Below, piece by piece: positions 26,685 through 36,095 of a stretch of 64,000 nt of DNA. Position 1 is the stretch's first letter; the number at the start of each line of letters is the position of its first letter. The position numbers were made by a program, and so were the translations under genes. This stretch comes from Seohaeicola_A nanhaiensis (GTDB lineage Bacteria > Pseudomonadota > Alphaproteobacteria > Rhodobacterales > Rhodobacteraceae): positions 434,001-498,000 of the forward strand of contig NZ_JBHSGI010000005.1 in the NCBI RefSeq assembly GCF_042654245.1, read 5' to 3'. The notes below the pieces were generated by a model, which worked only from the letters and a program-made list of their open reading frames with translations, was not told the DNA's origin and made no database searches.

Positions 26685-26952
26685 GAAGCGGCAGCCTCCA
26701 GTCAACAGCACCCGCGGTTATCCGGGCCAAGTGTGGCGACAGCTTGCCGCCGAACGAGCCAAATCGTGGCAAAAGTAAGGTCCGGTCCCCCCGGCTTCGG
26801 CGCGGAATAGCTCAGGATCGCCCGGGCGGGTCAAGACCGGATGCCCGCACCCCCGGCAGCGCGGCGGATTTCCGGCGCGTTCGGCGATTATCTGCGCAGG
26901 TTCGGGCCATGCTGTTCGCAGGTGCGGCAAAATGTGCCTTCGGGATGCGCTT
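26685..26952. other. Intergenic DNA upstream of the protease and ccoG
   Basis: About 270 bp separate the divergent protease and the ccoG FNR box. I see no confident gene, RNA or repeat. One minus-strand reading frame with four cysteines exists (26718-26966) but overlaps the FNR box and has no clear ribosome-binding site. The protease promoter must lie here. Confidence 0.5.
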
Positions 26953-26966
26953 TTGACCCATGTCAA
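26953..26966. promoter_or_regulatory. FNR box upstream of ccoG
   Basis: TTGACCCATGTCAA is a symmetrical variant of the FNR consensus (TTGAC-N4-GTCAA). Activation at -41.5 would start transcription near 27001, 34 nt before the GTG of ccoG. This gives ccoGHIS its own oxygen-controlled promoter, separate from ccoNOQP. Confidence 0.8.
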
Positions 26967-27034
26967 AGTTGCACCGGCGGGTATCTGTGAAAAGGCATCA
27001 GCAACCCGGACTCCGCGAGGAGCCCTAAGACCAT

Positions 27035-28474
27035 GTGAGCCAGATGTCCGAGTCCAGTCCTGCCCCCCTCTATGCCGCGCGCGAACCGATCTTCCCCAAG
27101 CGGGTCTATGGCAAGTTCCGCAACCTGAAGTGGGTCATCCTGGCGGTGACGCTGGGCATCTACTACCTCACCCCCTGGATTCGCTGGGACCGCGGCCCGA
27201 ACCTGCCCGATCAGGCCGTGCTGCTCGACATGGCCAACCGGCGATTCTATTTCTTCTGGATCGAAATCTGGCCGCACGAATTCTACTTCGTCGCCGGCCT
27301 GCTGATCATGGCGGGCCTTGGCCTCTTCCTCTTTACCTCCGCGCTGGGACGCGTCTGGTGCGGCTATGCCTGCCCCCAGACCGTCTGGACCGACCTCTAC
27401 ATTCTCGTCGAGCGCTGGATCGAGGGCGACCGCAACGCCCGCCTGCGCCTGCACCGGCAGAAATGGGACCTGCGCAAGGCCCGGCTGCGGCTAACGAAGT
27501 GGATCGTCTGGCTGCTGATCGGCCTGGCCACCGGCGGTGCCTGGGTTTTCTACTTCGCCGACGCCCCGACGCTGGCCCATGACCTGATCACCGGCAACGC
27601 CCACCCCATCGCCTATACGACCATGGCGGTGCTCACCGCGACCACCTTCATCTTCGGCGGCTTCGCCCGCGAGCAGATCTGCATCTACGCCTGCCCCTGG
27701 CCCCGCATCCAGGCCGCGATGATGGACGAGGACACGCTTGTCGTCGGCTACCGCGAATGGCGGGGCGAGCCGCGCAAGCACTCCGAGGCGGTCAAGGCCG
27801 GCGCACCGCAGGGCGACTGCATCGACTGCATGGCCTGCGTCAACGTCTGCCCGATGGGCATCGACATCCGCAACGGCCAGCAGCTCGAATGCATCACCTG
27901 CGCCCTCTGCATCGACGCCTGCGACGACATCATGGCCAAGACGGGCAAGCCACGCGGCCTGATCGACTACATGGCCCTCTCGGACGAGCAGAACGAACGC
28001 GCGGGCAAACCGCCGAAATCGATCTGGAAGCACGTGCTGCGCCCGCGCACCACCATGTATACCGTGCTCTGGTCGCTGGTCGGCTTCGGTCTGGTCTTCG
28101 CCCTCTTCATTCGCCCCGACATCGAGATGACGGTGGCCCAGGTCCGCAACCCGGTCTTTGTCCGCCTCTCCGACGGCTCGATCCGCAACACCTACGACCT
28201 GCGCCTGCGCAACAAGCATGGCGAGCCGCGCGACTTCGCGGTCAGCCTGATCGGCGATCTCGGCCTGCGGGTCGAACTGGAAGGCGTGCAGGGCAATGTG
28301 ATCGAGGTGCCCGCCGACACCGCCCTGCCCCAGCGCGCCTATGTCATCACGCCCCCGGGCTCTGCCCCGGCCGAGGCCGAGCGCAGCGAATTCCGCTTCT
28401 GGGTGGTTGACCAGACCAGCGGCGAGCGGGCCTACAAGGACACCACCTTCAGCGGAGCAGGAGCCCGGCCATGA
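27035..28474 (+). CDS. ccoG: cbb3 oxidase accessory protein CcoG (RdxB/FixG), membrane 4Fe-4S protein
   Basis: The 479-residue membrane protein has about five helices and two ferredoxin-type cluster motifs (CIDCMACVNVCP and CITCALCIDAC). An extra YACP pair (WCGYACPQTVWTD, YACPWPRIQ) sits in the membrane part. CcoG is linked to copper reduction or delivery during cbb3 assembly. The C-terminal domain is Ig-like. The GTG at 27035 is 12 bp from GAGGAG; an ATG three codons on (27044) is an equal alternative. The stop overlaps ccoH (ATGA). Confidence 0.95.
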   Translation: MSQMSESSPAPLYAAREPIFPKRVYGKFRNLKWVILAVTLGIYYLTPWIRWDRGPNLPDQAVLLDMANRRFYFFWIEIWPHEFYFVAGLLIMAGLGLFLFTSALGRVWCGYACPQTVWTDLYILVERWIEGDRNARLRLHRQKWDLRKARLRLTKWIVWLLIGLATGGAWVFYFADAPTLAHDLITGNAHPIAYTTMAVLTATTFIFGGFAREQICIYACPWPRIQAAMMDEDTLVVGYREWRGEPRKHSEAVKAGAPQGDCIDCMACVNVCPMGIDIRNGQQLECITCALCIDACDDIMAKTGKPRGLIDYMALSDEQNERAGKPPKSIWKHVLRPRTTMYTVLWSLVGFGLVFALFIRPDIEMTVAQVRNPVFVRLSDGSIRNTYDLRLRNKHGEPRDFAVSLIGDLGLRVELEGVQGNVIEVPADTALPQRAYVITPPGSAPAEAERSEFRFWVVDQTSGERAYKDTTFSGAGARP

Positions 28475-28929
28475 GCGAAAGACAACTGACCGGCCGCCAT
28501 GTCGCGGCGATCTTCGTCGGCGCCTTCGGGGTCATCATCGCGGTCAACGTCGCCCTCGCCGTCAGCGCGGTGGAAACCTTCCCGGGGCTCGAGGTGAAAA
28601 ATTCCTACGTCGCCAGCCAGGAATTCAACACCCGACTGCACGAACAGACCGCGCTCGGCTGGACCGTCTACGCCGACACCCGCGGCGAAGAGGTGATCCT
28701 GTCGATCACCGACCGCACCGGCGCGCCGGTGCAGGTGGCCGAGCTTCAGGCCACCGTCGGCCGGGCCACCCATGTGCGCGACGACGTGACGCCCGACTTC
28801 ACCTTCGACGGCACCCATTACGTCGCCCCGGTCAAGCTCGGTGCCGGCAACTGGAACATCCGCATGACCGCCCGCGCCAAGGATGGTACAGAGTTCACAC
28901 AGCGGGTGATCCTGCACGTCAAGGAATAA
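28471..28929 (+). CDS. ccoH: cbb3 oxidase assembly protein CcoH/FixH
   Basis: The 152-residue protein has one N-terminal transmembrane helix (residues 11-33: AAIFVGAFGVIIAVNVALAV) and a periplasmic beta-rich domain (VKNSYVASQEFNTRL is the FixH landmark). It is needed for stable assembly of CcoN with the other subunits. It overlaps ccoG by 4 bp and is followed by ccoI after 3 bp. Confidence 0.94.
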   Translation: MSERQLTGRHVAAIFVGAFGVIIAVNVALAVSAVETFPGLEVKNSYVASQEFNTRLHEQTALGWTVYADTRGEEVILSITDRTGAPVQVAELQATVGRATHVRDDVTPDFTFDGTHYVAPVKLGAGNWNIRMTARAKDGTEFTQRVILHVKE

Positions 28930-28932
28930 GCC

Positions 28933-31116
28933 ATGTCCGCGCTTGCGCGTCCGATGTCCGCCGCCTGCCCCGGGTGCCTCGCCACACCGGTCGACATGCC
29001 CGAGCCAAAGGTCGAGGACGCCCGCATCGCGCTCTCGCTGCCCGGCATCCACTGTTCCGCCTGCATCTCGACGGTCGAGCGCACGCTGAACGCCGTCCCC
29101 GGCGTCCACCAGGCGCGCGTCAACCTCACGCTGAAACGCGCGATGATCGAGGCCGCGCCCGAGGTCCGCGCGACCGACCTCGCCGACCTCCTCCAGCGCA
29201 CCGGCTTCGAGGCGCACGAACTCGACCCCGGCGCCCTGGCCGCCACCTCCACCGATGCGGCCGGCCGCGCCCTGCTGGTCCGCCTCGCCGTCGCCGGCTT
29301 CGCCGCGATGAACGTCATGCTGCTCTCGGTCTCGGTCTGGTCGGGGGCCAGCGACGCAACGCGCGACATGTTCCACTGGATTTCGGCCGCCATCGCCCTG
29401 CCCGCCATCGCCTATGCCGGCCAGCCCTTCTTTGCCGGCGCCTGGGCCGCCCTGCGCGCGCGCCGCCTCAACATGGACGTGCCCATCTCGCTCGGGATCA
29501 CCCTCGCGCTGCTCACCTCCTTCTGGGAAACCACGCTCTCGGGCCATCACGCCTGGTTCGACGCCGCGCTGACCCTGACCTTCTTCCTGCTCGCCGGACG
29601 CTATCTCGACCACCGCTCGCGCGCCATCGCCCGCTCCGCGGCCGAGGAGCTGACCGCGCTCGAAGTCCCCCGCGCCACCCGCATCACCGACGGCATTGAG
29701 ACCGAGGTGCCCGTGGCCCAGCTCGCCGTCGGCGACCTCGTGCTGGTGCGCCCCGGCGGGCGGATGCCCGTCGATGGCGAGGTGGTGCAGGGCCGCTCCG
29801 AAATCGACCGCTCGCTGCTCACGGGCGAAACCCTGCCGGTCTTCGCCGCCCCCGGCCTCGTGGTCAGCGCGGGCGAGGTGAACCTGACCGGCCCGCTCAC
29901 CGTGCGGGCCAGCGCCGTGGGACAGGACACCTCGCTGCACCGCATGGCCGATCTGGTGGCCGTCGCCGAATCGGGCCGCGCCAATTACACGCCGCTCGCC
30001 GATACCATGGCGCGCGCCTATGCGCCCGCGGTCCACGTGCTCTCGGGGGCCAGCTTCCTCGGCTGGTATCTCTTCACCGGCGACCTGCGCCTGGCGCTGA
30101 ACATCGCGGCGGCGGTGCTCATCATCACCTGCCCCTGCGCCCTGGGTCTGGCCGTGCCGGCGGTGACCACCGCCGCCTCGGGCCGGCTCTTCCGCAAGGG
30201 CCTGCTCATCAAGGACGCCACCGCCCTCGAACGCCTCGCCGCCGCCGATACCGTCGTCTTCGACAAGACCGGCACGCTCACTGCCGGCACGCCCGAAGTC
30301 ACCAACCTGATGGACTACCCCGACGACCTGCCGCTGGCCCTCGCCCTTGCACAGGGCTCGCGCCACCCGCTCTCGGTCGCCCTGACCCGCGCCGCCCGCG
30401 CCGCCGGCATCACCCCGGCCGAGGTCGATGACCTGCGCGAGGTCCCGGGCTTCGGCACCGAGGCCACCTATCAGGGCCGCACCCTCCGCCTGGGCCGCGC
30501 CGCCTGGACCGGCGCGCCCGAGGACGCCCGCACCACGGCCTGGCTCTCGACCGGCACCGGCGCGCCCCGCCCCTTCCACTTTGCCGACGCCCTGCGCCCC
30601 GGCGCCGCCGAAACCATCGCCGCGCTCAAGGCCTCCGGCAAACGGGTGATGCTGCTCTCGGGCGACGGCGAAGGCCCGGTGCGGGCACTCGCCGACCGGC
30701 TCGCCATCGCCGAATGGCAGGCGGGCGCGCTCCCCGCCGACAAGGCCGCGCTGGTCCACCAGCTCGCCCGGCAGGGCCACCGCGTGCTGATGGTCGGCGA
30801 CGGGCTCAACGACACCGCCGCGCTCGCCGCCGCCCATGTCTCGATCTCGCCGGCCTCCGCCCTCGACGCCGCCCGCACCGCCTCGGACATGGTGCTGCTG
30901 GGCGCCAGCCTCGCCCCCATCGCCGAGGCCTGCGCCGTCGCCCGTTCGGCCACCGCCCGCATCCGCGAGAATTTCGCCATCGCGATCCTCTACAACTGCG
31001 TCGCCGTGCCGCTCGCCATCGCGGGCCTCGCCACGCCGCTGATCGCCGCCCTGGCGATGTCGGCCTCCTCGATCACCGTCTCGCTGAACGCGCTGCGCCT
31101 GAAAGGCACGTCATGA
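28933..31116 (+). CDS. ccoI: Copper-exporting P1B-type ATPase for cbb3 maturation
   Basis: The 727-residue protein has an N-terminal heavy-metal domain with CSAC (GIHCSACISTVERTL). The membrane metal site is C400-P-C402 (TCPCALGLAVP), the phosphorylation site is D444-KTGT, and the SRHPLSVAL nucleotide-binding motif and GDGLNDTAAL hinge follow. CcoI/FixI moves Cu(I) towards the periplasm for loading CuB of CcoN; it belongs to the slow assembly type rather than CopA detoxification, judged by the operon. It overlaps ccoS by ATGA. Confidence 0.95.
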   Translation: MSALARPMSAACPGCLATPVDMPEPKVEDARIALSLPGIHCSACISTVERTLNAVPGVHQARVNLTLKRAMIEAAPEVRATDLADLLQRTGFEAHELDPGALAATSTDAAGRALLVRLAVAGFAAMNVMLLSVSVWSGASDATRDMFHWISAAIALPAIAYAGQPFFAGAWAALRARRLNMDVPISLGITLALLTSFWETTLSGHHAWFDAALTLTFFLLAGRYLDHRSRAIARSAAEELTALEVPRATRITDGIETEVPVAQLAVGDLVLVRPGGRMPVDGEVVQGRSEIDRSLLTGETLPVFAAPGLVVSAGEVNLTGPLTVRASAVGQDTSLHRMADLVAVAESGRANYTPLADTMARAYAPAVHVLSGASFLGWYLFTGDLRLALNIAAAVLIITCPCALGLAVPAVTTAASGRLFRKGLLIKDATALERLAAADTVVFDKTGTLTAGTPEVTNLMDYPDDLPLALALAQGSRHPLSVALTRAARAAGITPAEVDDLREVPGFGTEATYQGRTLRLGRAAWTGAPEDARTTAWLSTGTGAPRPFHFADALRPGAAETIAALKASGKRVMLLSGDGEGPVRALADRLAIAEWQAGALPADKAALVHQLARQGHRVLMVGDGLNDTAALAAAHVSISPASALDAARTASDMVLLGASLAPIAEACAVARSATARIRENFAIAILYNCVAVPLAIAGLATPLIAALAMSASSITVSLNALRLKGTS

Positions 31117-31271
31117 GCGTCCTGACCTACCTGATCCCGATCTCCCTGACGCTGGGCGCCGTCGGCCTGCTGGCCTTCATCTACACCGTCCGCTCCAACC
31201 AGTATGACGACCCCGAAGGCGACAGCCGCCGCATCCTCTCGGACGAATGGGACGACCACCCGAAACCATGA
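31113..31271 (+). CDS. ccoS: cbb3 oxidase maturation protein CcoS
   Basis: The 52-residue protein has one membrane helix (residues 5-26) and the CcoS ending in which the helix is followed by SNQYDDPEGDSRRIL. It is required for insertion of heme b and CuB into CcoN. The ATG overlaps the ccoI stop (ATGA). It is the last gene of ccoGHIS, with a hairpin directly after the stop. Confidence 0.93.
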   Translation: MSVLTYLIPISLTLGAVGLLAFIYTVRSNQYDDPEGDSRRILSDEWDDHPKP

Positions 31272-31295
31272 GGGCGGCCCTGTCCGGGACCGCCC
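31272..31295 (+). terminator. Probable terminator of ccoGHIS
   Basis: GGGCGGCCC pairs with GGG-A-CCGCCC (one bulged A, loop TGTCC), starting one base after the ccoS stop. It is followed by CCCATCGCTTCTTCTCATT, a moderate pyrimidine tail. Confidence 0.5.
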
Positions 31296-31340
31296 CCATC
31301 GCTTCTTCTCATTAAAAATACTTCGGGGTCCGGGCCAACC

Positions 31341-32876
31341 TCAGGACGACGGCCCGACCATGAAGCACGACACGTTCCGCGCCGCCAGCCTGCGGCAGGC
31401 GAGGTCGGCGTTCTCGCGCGTCATGCCCAGGAAATTCGCCTCGAACCCGCGGTTGGTCTTGGCCACCTTGCGCAAGGTCCCGTCCAGCGTCGCCATCTCC
31501 GACAGCGCCGTGCGCAGCAGCACCTTCTCGGCGTCATAGCGGCTGGGATAGCGGCCCAGGTTGATGCCCCAGAGATGCCCGCCCGAGGTGGACAGCCGGG
31601 TGACGATCTCCTCCTCCGGCTCGCTCGCCGCCACAGGCGCCGTGGGGTTGGTCGAGGCCAGCACCAGATCCGCCGGCCGCGCGGTGGGGCGCAGCGCCGC
31701 GGTCAGGCCGGTCTCGCCCGCCTCGGCGACGACAGCGGCGACCACGGTCTCCTCGTCCTCTTCCGTCGCCTCGGCGGTCGCCGTGGCGGTCGTGGTTGTG
31801 CTGACGGTCGGAGGCGCGGCCACCTCGGCCACCAGCGCCGCGATATCGGCGCTGATCTGCCCCGAATTCTCGCGCGCGGTCGCCACCACGGCCTGCGTCA
31901 CCCCCGGCCGGGCCTTGGGCCGCAGGCTGGTCTGCACCGTGCCGGCCACCCGGATGGTCTTGCCGGCGGCAACCCGGTCCGATGTCGGCGCCGTCTCGGG
32001 GTCGGCGCTGGCCACATAGGCGGGCCCATCGGGCATCCGCAGCGGCGCCTTCGACGGCGCGCGGCGGAACCCGAGATCCAGCAGTTCCGCCACCTTCGCG
32101 TTGCGCGACACGGTCGAGCTGCCGCCAAAGACGGTCGCAATGATGCGTTCGTTGCCCCGCTGGGCCGAGGCGACAAGGTTGAAACCCGCCGCGCGGGTGT
32201 ATCCGGTCTTGATCCCGTCCGCGCCCTCGTATTCCGACAGCAGCCGGCGGTTGGTATTGGCCACCGTCTTGCCGCCGGCATCGGTCGAGCGGCGCGAGAA
32301 CAGGTTGTAATACTGCGGGTAATCATACAGCAGATGCCGCCCCAGCGTGGTCATGTCCCGCGCGGTCGACAGGTGCCCCTCTTCCGTGAGCCCGTTGGCG
32401 TTCTTGAAGGTCGTGCGGGTCATGCCCAGTGCCTTGGCCGTGCGGTTCATCCGGCGCGCAAAGGCGGCCTCGCTGCCACCCACCGCCTCGCCCAGTGCGG
32501 TGGCGGCGTCATTGGCCGACTTCACCGCCGCGGCGCGGATCAGATAGCGCACGGCGATCTTCTGACCGGACTTCAGCCCCAGCTTGGACGGAGGCTCCGA
32601 GGCGGCATTCTGAGACACGGTCACCAGCGTATCCAGCGTGATCTCGCCGTTCTTGATCGCCTCGAAGGTGATGTAGAGCGTCATCATCTTGGTTAGTGAC
32701 GCGGGGTGAAGACGGGTGTCGGCGTTCTGCGAATGCAGCACTTCCCCCGTCCGCGCGTCGATCACATGATCGGCATAGGGCGCGGCCGCAACGGACAGCG
32801 GCAGCAACACGAGGAGCCACAAAAGAGTGAATACATAGATTGCCCAACGGGCAGGGCTGATGCGCCGTACCTGCAC
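31341..32876 (-). CDS. D-alanyl-D-alanine carboxypeptidase with SPOR domain
   Basis: This class C low-molecular-weight penicillin-binding protein trims peptidoglycan pentapeptides. Its 511 residues include a membrane/signal segment at 10-32. The active-site motifs are S60-LT-K63 (SLTKMMT), SAN (VKSANDAATAL) and KTG (GIKTGYTRAAG). A long Ala/Thr/Pro-rich linker (about 300-420) leads to a C-terminal SPOR domain (GGHLWGINLGRYPSRYDAEKVL ... CFMVGPSS) that would target denuded septal glycan. The layout is DacF/DacC-like with the SPOR extension common in alphaproteobacteria. Confidence 0.92.
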   Translation of the reverse strand: MQVRRISPARWAIYVFTLLWLLVLLPLSVAAAPYADHVIDARTGEVLHSQNADTRLHPASLTKMMTLYITFEAIKNGEITLDTLVTVSQNAASEPPSKLGLKSGQKIAVRYLIRAAAVKSANDAATALGEAVGGSEAAFARRMNRTAKALGMTRTTFKNANGLTEEGHLSTARDMTTLGRHLLYDYPQYYNLFSRRSTDAGGKTVANTNRRLLSEYEGADGIKTGYTRAAGFNLVASAQRGNERIIATVFGGSSTVSRNAKVAELLDLGFRRAPSKAPLRMPDGPAYVASADPETAPTSDRVAAGKTIRVAGTVQTSLRPKARPGVTQAVVATARENSGQISADIAALVAEVAAPPTVSTTTTATATAEATEEDEETVVAAVVAEAGETGLTAALRPTARPADLVLASTNPTAPVAASEPEEEIVTRLSTSGGHLWGINLGRYPSRYDAEKVLLRTALSEMATLDGTLRKVAKTNRGFEANFLGMTRENADLACRRLAARNVSCFMVGPSS

Positions 32877-33087
32877 GATTGCTCGCCTTTTATTACTGCC
32901 TCGCGCCGCCGGTTTTCCGGCTGGCTTTCTTGATTTTCAGCGTAACGCTAACACAGGGAAAACCCAAAATAAACCCGGCGCTTGCCAGCGAAAGTTGAAT
33001 TTGTTGCAAGCCTGTCGCCCATATTTTGTGCCGGGCGGAATGCCGCCTGCCACTTGTTCGATTGTGGCAAAACTGTGGCGAAAACGC

Positions 33088-33786
33088 TCAGCCGATTTCG
33101 GCGACAAGTGCGGCCAGCGAGGCGAGATCGGGCAGCGCATGGAATCGCTCCGTGCCGCCGGGTGCCTCGGCATGTTCCAGGTCCCAGGCCAGGTCGTGAG
33201 GCACATGCACACCCCAGCCCCCGGCCTCGATCATCGGCACCACGTCGGACTTCATCGAATTGCCCACCATCATGCCCGGCCCGGCCCCGTCGCCATGGCG
33301 CGCAAAGATCGCGTCATAGCGCGCGGCGGTCTTGTCCGACACGATCTCGACCGCGTCGAAGAGGTCGCCCAGACCCGATTGCGCCAGCTTGCGCTCCTGA
33401 TGCAGCAGGTCGCCCTTGGTGATCAGCACGACCCTGTGACTTTCCGACACCGCCGCCACCGCCTCGGCCGCGTGGGGCAGAAGGTCGATGGGATGGGCCA
33501 GCATCTCGCGCCCGGCCTCCAGAAGCTGGGCAATCACCTCTGCCGGCACCCGCGCCTCGGTCACCTCGATGGCGGTCTCGATCATCGACAGGACGAACCC
33601 CTTGATCCCAAAGCCATATTGCCCGATGTTGCGCCGCTCGGTGGCCAGCAGCCGTTCGGCCAGATGATCGGGCGCCGCGTGTTCGGCCAGCAATTCGGCG
33701 AACCGTGCCTGGGTCAGCTTGAAGAAGCGTTCGTTGTGCCAAAGCGTGTCGTCGGCATCGAACCCCACTGTGGTCAGAATCCGCAT
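33088..33786 (-). CDS. HAD-superfamily hydrolase
   Basis: The 232-residue protein has the HAD nucleophile motif at the N-terminus (GFDADDTLWHNERFF), motif II Thr (VVLITKGD), the motif III Lys and the acidic motif IV (MVGNSMKSDVVPMIEAG). It is a cytoplasmic phosphatase of the YjjG/GPH-like group; the substrate is unknown. It is divergent from clpS with about 100 bp between. Confidence 0.88.
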   Translation of the reverse strand: MRILTTVGFDADDTLWHNERFFKLTQARFAELLAEHAAPDHLAERLLATERRNIGQYGFGIKGFVLSMIETAIEVTEARVPAEVIAQLLEAGREMLAHPIDLLPHAAEAVAAVSESHRVVLITKGDLLHQERKLAQSGLGDLFDAVEIVSDKTAARYDAIFARHGDGAGPGMMVGNSMKSDVVPMIEAGGWGVHVPHDLAWDLEHAEAPGGTERFHALPDLASLAALVAEIG

Positions 33787-33885
33787 CCGATCATCTTCCT
33801 GTTAACCTGGTCTTTCCGAATCCCGCTATGAGGATATATAAGCTATGAACTCCGAAACTTTGCGAGACCCGGTCCGTTGCGCGCC

Positions 33886-34230
33886 ATGCTGCCTTTTGCC
33901 CTGACGATGTCGAACCCGCCCGATGACGGCGGACGCGATACCTCGACCCTTGTGGAACCCAAGGCCAAGACCAAGCGCCCGCCCCTCTACAAGGTTCTCC
34001 TGCTCAACGACGACTATACCCCAATGGAATTTGTCGTCCACGTGCTGGAACGCTTCTTCCACCTCTCGCACGCCCATTCCTTCGAGATCATGCTGACCGT
34101 GCACAAGAAGGGCGTCGCCGTCGTCGGCGTCTTCAGCCACGAGATCGCCGAGACCAAGGTGGGTCAGGTGATGGACTTTGCCCGCCGGCATCAGCATCCG
34201 CTGCAATGCACGATGGAAAAGGAAGAATAA
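33886..34230 (+). CDS. clpS: ATP-dependent Clp protease adaptor ClpS
   Basis: ClpS delivers N-degron substrates to ClpAP. The core matches the family: PPLYKVLLLNDDYTPMEFVVHVLERFF, then VHKKGVAVVGVFSHEIAETKV and RRHQHPLQCTMEKEE. The N-terminal extension is disordered. The start is uncertain: ATG 33886 (114 residues) is shown, ATG 33907 is possible, and neither has a strong ribosome-binding site. No clpA is adjacent. Confidence 0.92.
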   Translation: MLPFALTMSNPPDDGGRDTSTLVEPKAKTKRPPLYKVLLLNDDYTPMEFVVHVLERFFHLSHAHSFEIMLTVHKKGVAVVGVFSHEIAETKVGQVMDFARRHQHPLQCTMEKEE

Positions 34231-34237
34231 CCCCGAC

Positions 34238-35227
34238 ATGTCGCAGCGCCTGACCCTGGCCCTTCAGGGCGGTGGCCTCGGGCTGCCGTCCGAGGGCCGT
34301 ATCGCCGTGATGCATCCCGGGGCCGAGGCCGACCTGGGCGCCCTGCCCCGCGACCGCACGGTGGTGGTCCAGCCGATCTACCCCGATCACGCCGCCCTCG
34401 CCGCCGCCGGATGGACCTGCGCCACCGCCCTGCCCGACGGCCCGCTCGCCGCCGCTCTGGTCGTGGTGCCCCGCGCCAAGGCCCTGGCCCGCGACCTGAT
34501 CGCGCGGGCCGCCGCCGCCGCGCCGCTGGTCATCGTCGACGGCGCCAAGACCGATGGCATCGACGCGCTCCTGAAAGAGGTGCGCGCCCGGCTCGCCGTC
34601 GAAGGCCCCATCGTCAAGGCCCACGGCAAGCTCTTCTGGTTCACCCCCACGCCCGGCGCCTTCGACGACTGGCTTGCCCCGGAACCTTCCCCGGTCGAAG
34701 GCTTCGTCACCGCCCCCGGCGTCTTCTCGGCCGACGGCATCGACCCCGCCTCGCGCCTTCTGGGCGACAGCCTGCCCGCCGACCTCGGCCGCCGCGTCGT
34801 CGATCTGGGCGCCGGCTGGGGCTATCTCGCCGCCCGCGTGCTCGAACGCCCCCGCGTCGAACGGCTCGATCTGGTCGAGGCCGACCATGCCGCGCTCGAC
34901 TGCGCCCGCCGCAACGTCACCGACCCGCGCGCGCACTTCCACTGGGCCGACGCGCGCAGCTGGGCCGGGGTCGAACGCGTGGATTGCGTCGTCATGAACC
35001 CGCCCTTCCACTCCGGCCGCGCCGCCGACGCCGGTCTGGGCCGCGCCTTCATTCAGGCTGCCGCCCGCCTGCTGTCCCCCTCGGGGCAACTCTGGATGGT
35101 GGCAAACCGCCATTTGCCCTATGAATCGGCCCTGAAGCACAGCTTCGGCGAGGTACGCGAGGCGGCAGGAGACACCCGCTTCAAGGTGCACCACGCGACC
35201 CGCCCCCGCCGCGAGCGGACCGGCTGA
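34238..35227 (+). CDS. RsmC-like class I SAM-dependent methyltransferase
   Basis: The 329-residue protein has a degenerate N-terminal half and a C-terminal methyltransferase-small domain. The latter has motif I (VVDLGAGWGYLAARVLE) and the base-methylating signature NPPF (VVMNPPFHSGRAADAG), which indicates N-methylation of a nucleobase. The two-domain layout fits RsmC, which makes m2G1207 of 16S rRNA. It starts 7 bp after clpS. Confidence 0.84.
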   Translation: MSQRLTLALQGGGLGLPSEGRIAVMHPGAEADLGALPRDRTVVVQPIYPDHAALAAAGWTCATALPDGPLAAALVVVPRAKALARDLIARAAAAAPLVIVDGAKTDGIDALLKEVRARLAVEGPIVKAHGKLFWFTPTPGAFDDWLAPEPSPVEGFVTAPGVFSADGIDPASRLLGDSLPADLGRRVVDLGAGWGYLAARVLERPRVERLDLVEADHAALDCARRNVTDPRAHFHWADARSWAGVERVDCVVMNPPFHSGRAADAGLGRAFIQAAARLLSPSGQLWMVANRHLPYESALKHSFGEVREAAGDTRFKVHHATRPRRERTG

Positions 35228-35257
35228 TCCCAGGCGCAACCACAACAGGAGACGCCC

Positions 35258-36064
35258 ATGTCCTTTTCCATCGCCGGCAAGACCGCCATCGTCACCGGCT
35301 CGGCCAATGGCATCGGCCTCGCCATCGGACGGACCTTCGCCGCCAAGGGCGCCAACGTGATGTTCGTCGATGCCGACGAAAAGGCGCTGGTCGCGGAACT
35401 CGGCGAACAGCCCGAAGACGGCAACATCCGCTGGTTCGCCGGCGACCTGCGCGAACGGCTGACCATCGCCAACCTGGTCTCGGCCACGCTCGACAGCTTC
35501 GACCAGATCGACATCCTGATCAACGGCGCCCGCCAGATCACGCTCGCCGATCCGCTGGACTCCGAGGACGACACCGTACTCGCCTCGCTGCAGCTCAACC
35601 TGCTCCCCGCCCTGCGCCTCAGCCAGGTGGTGGCACGGCGGATGATCAAGCAGAGCGAGGGCCAGACCGAAGGCAGCGCCGGCACTATCGTCAACCTCAC
35701 CTCGATCGCCGCGCGGCGCACCCATGCCGACATGATGGCCTATTCCGTGGCCACCGCCGCACTCGACCAGTCCACCCGCTCGCTGGCCCTCGCGCTCGCG
35801 CCGCACCGCATCCGCGTCAACGGCCTCGCCCTCGGCTCGGTGATGAGCGCCTCGCTCATGCAGGTGCTGAAGGACAACCGCGAATACCGCGCCCGGATCG
35901 AATCCTTCACCCCCATGGGCCGGATCGCCGCCGCCGCCGAGGTCACCGAGGCCGCGCAGTTCCTCGCCTCCGACGCCTCGGGCTTCATGACCGGCCAGAT
36001 CCTGACGCTCGACGGCGGCCGCACCCTGCTCGACCCGGTCGCCGCACCCACGCCGCCCGCTTGA
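35258..36064 (+). CDS. SDR-family protein with altered catalytic lysine
   Basis: The 268-residue Rossmann protein has the NAD(P) motif TGSANGIG near residue 10 and the ending FMTGQILTLDGG typical of classical SDRs. The catalytic Ser (S149, NLTSIAA) and Tyr (Y162) are present. The usual Lys of YxxxK is Thr (Y162-SVA-T166, codon ACC), so normal reductase chemistry is doubtful. It stands between the methyltransferase gene and hemF (31 bp before), likely in one operon. Confidence 0.83.
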   Translation: MSFSIAGKTAIVTGSANGIGLAIGRTFAAKGANVMFVDADEKALVAELGEQPEDGNIRWFAGDLRERLTIANLVSATLDSFDQIDILINGARQITLADPLDSEDDTVLASLQLNLLPALRLSQVVARRMIKQSEGQTEGSAGTIVNLTSIAARRTHADMMAYSVATAALDQSTRSLALALAPHRIRVNGLALGSVMSASLMQVLKDNREYRARIESFTPMGRIAAAAEVTEAAQFLASDASGFMTGQILTLDGGRTLLDPVAAPTPPA

Positions 36065-36095
36065 CCAATCGGCCGCCTCGGCGCAGTAAGCGGCC

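Noticed and set aside
26718..26966. Minus-strand 82-codon frame with CxxC-type cysteines
   Set aside because: Overlaps the ccoG FNR box, lacks a clear start signal and has no recognisable domain.
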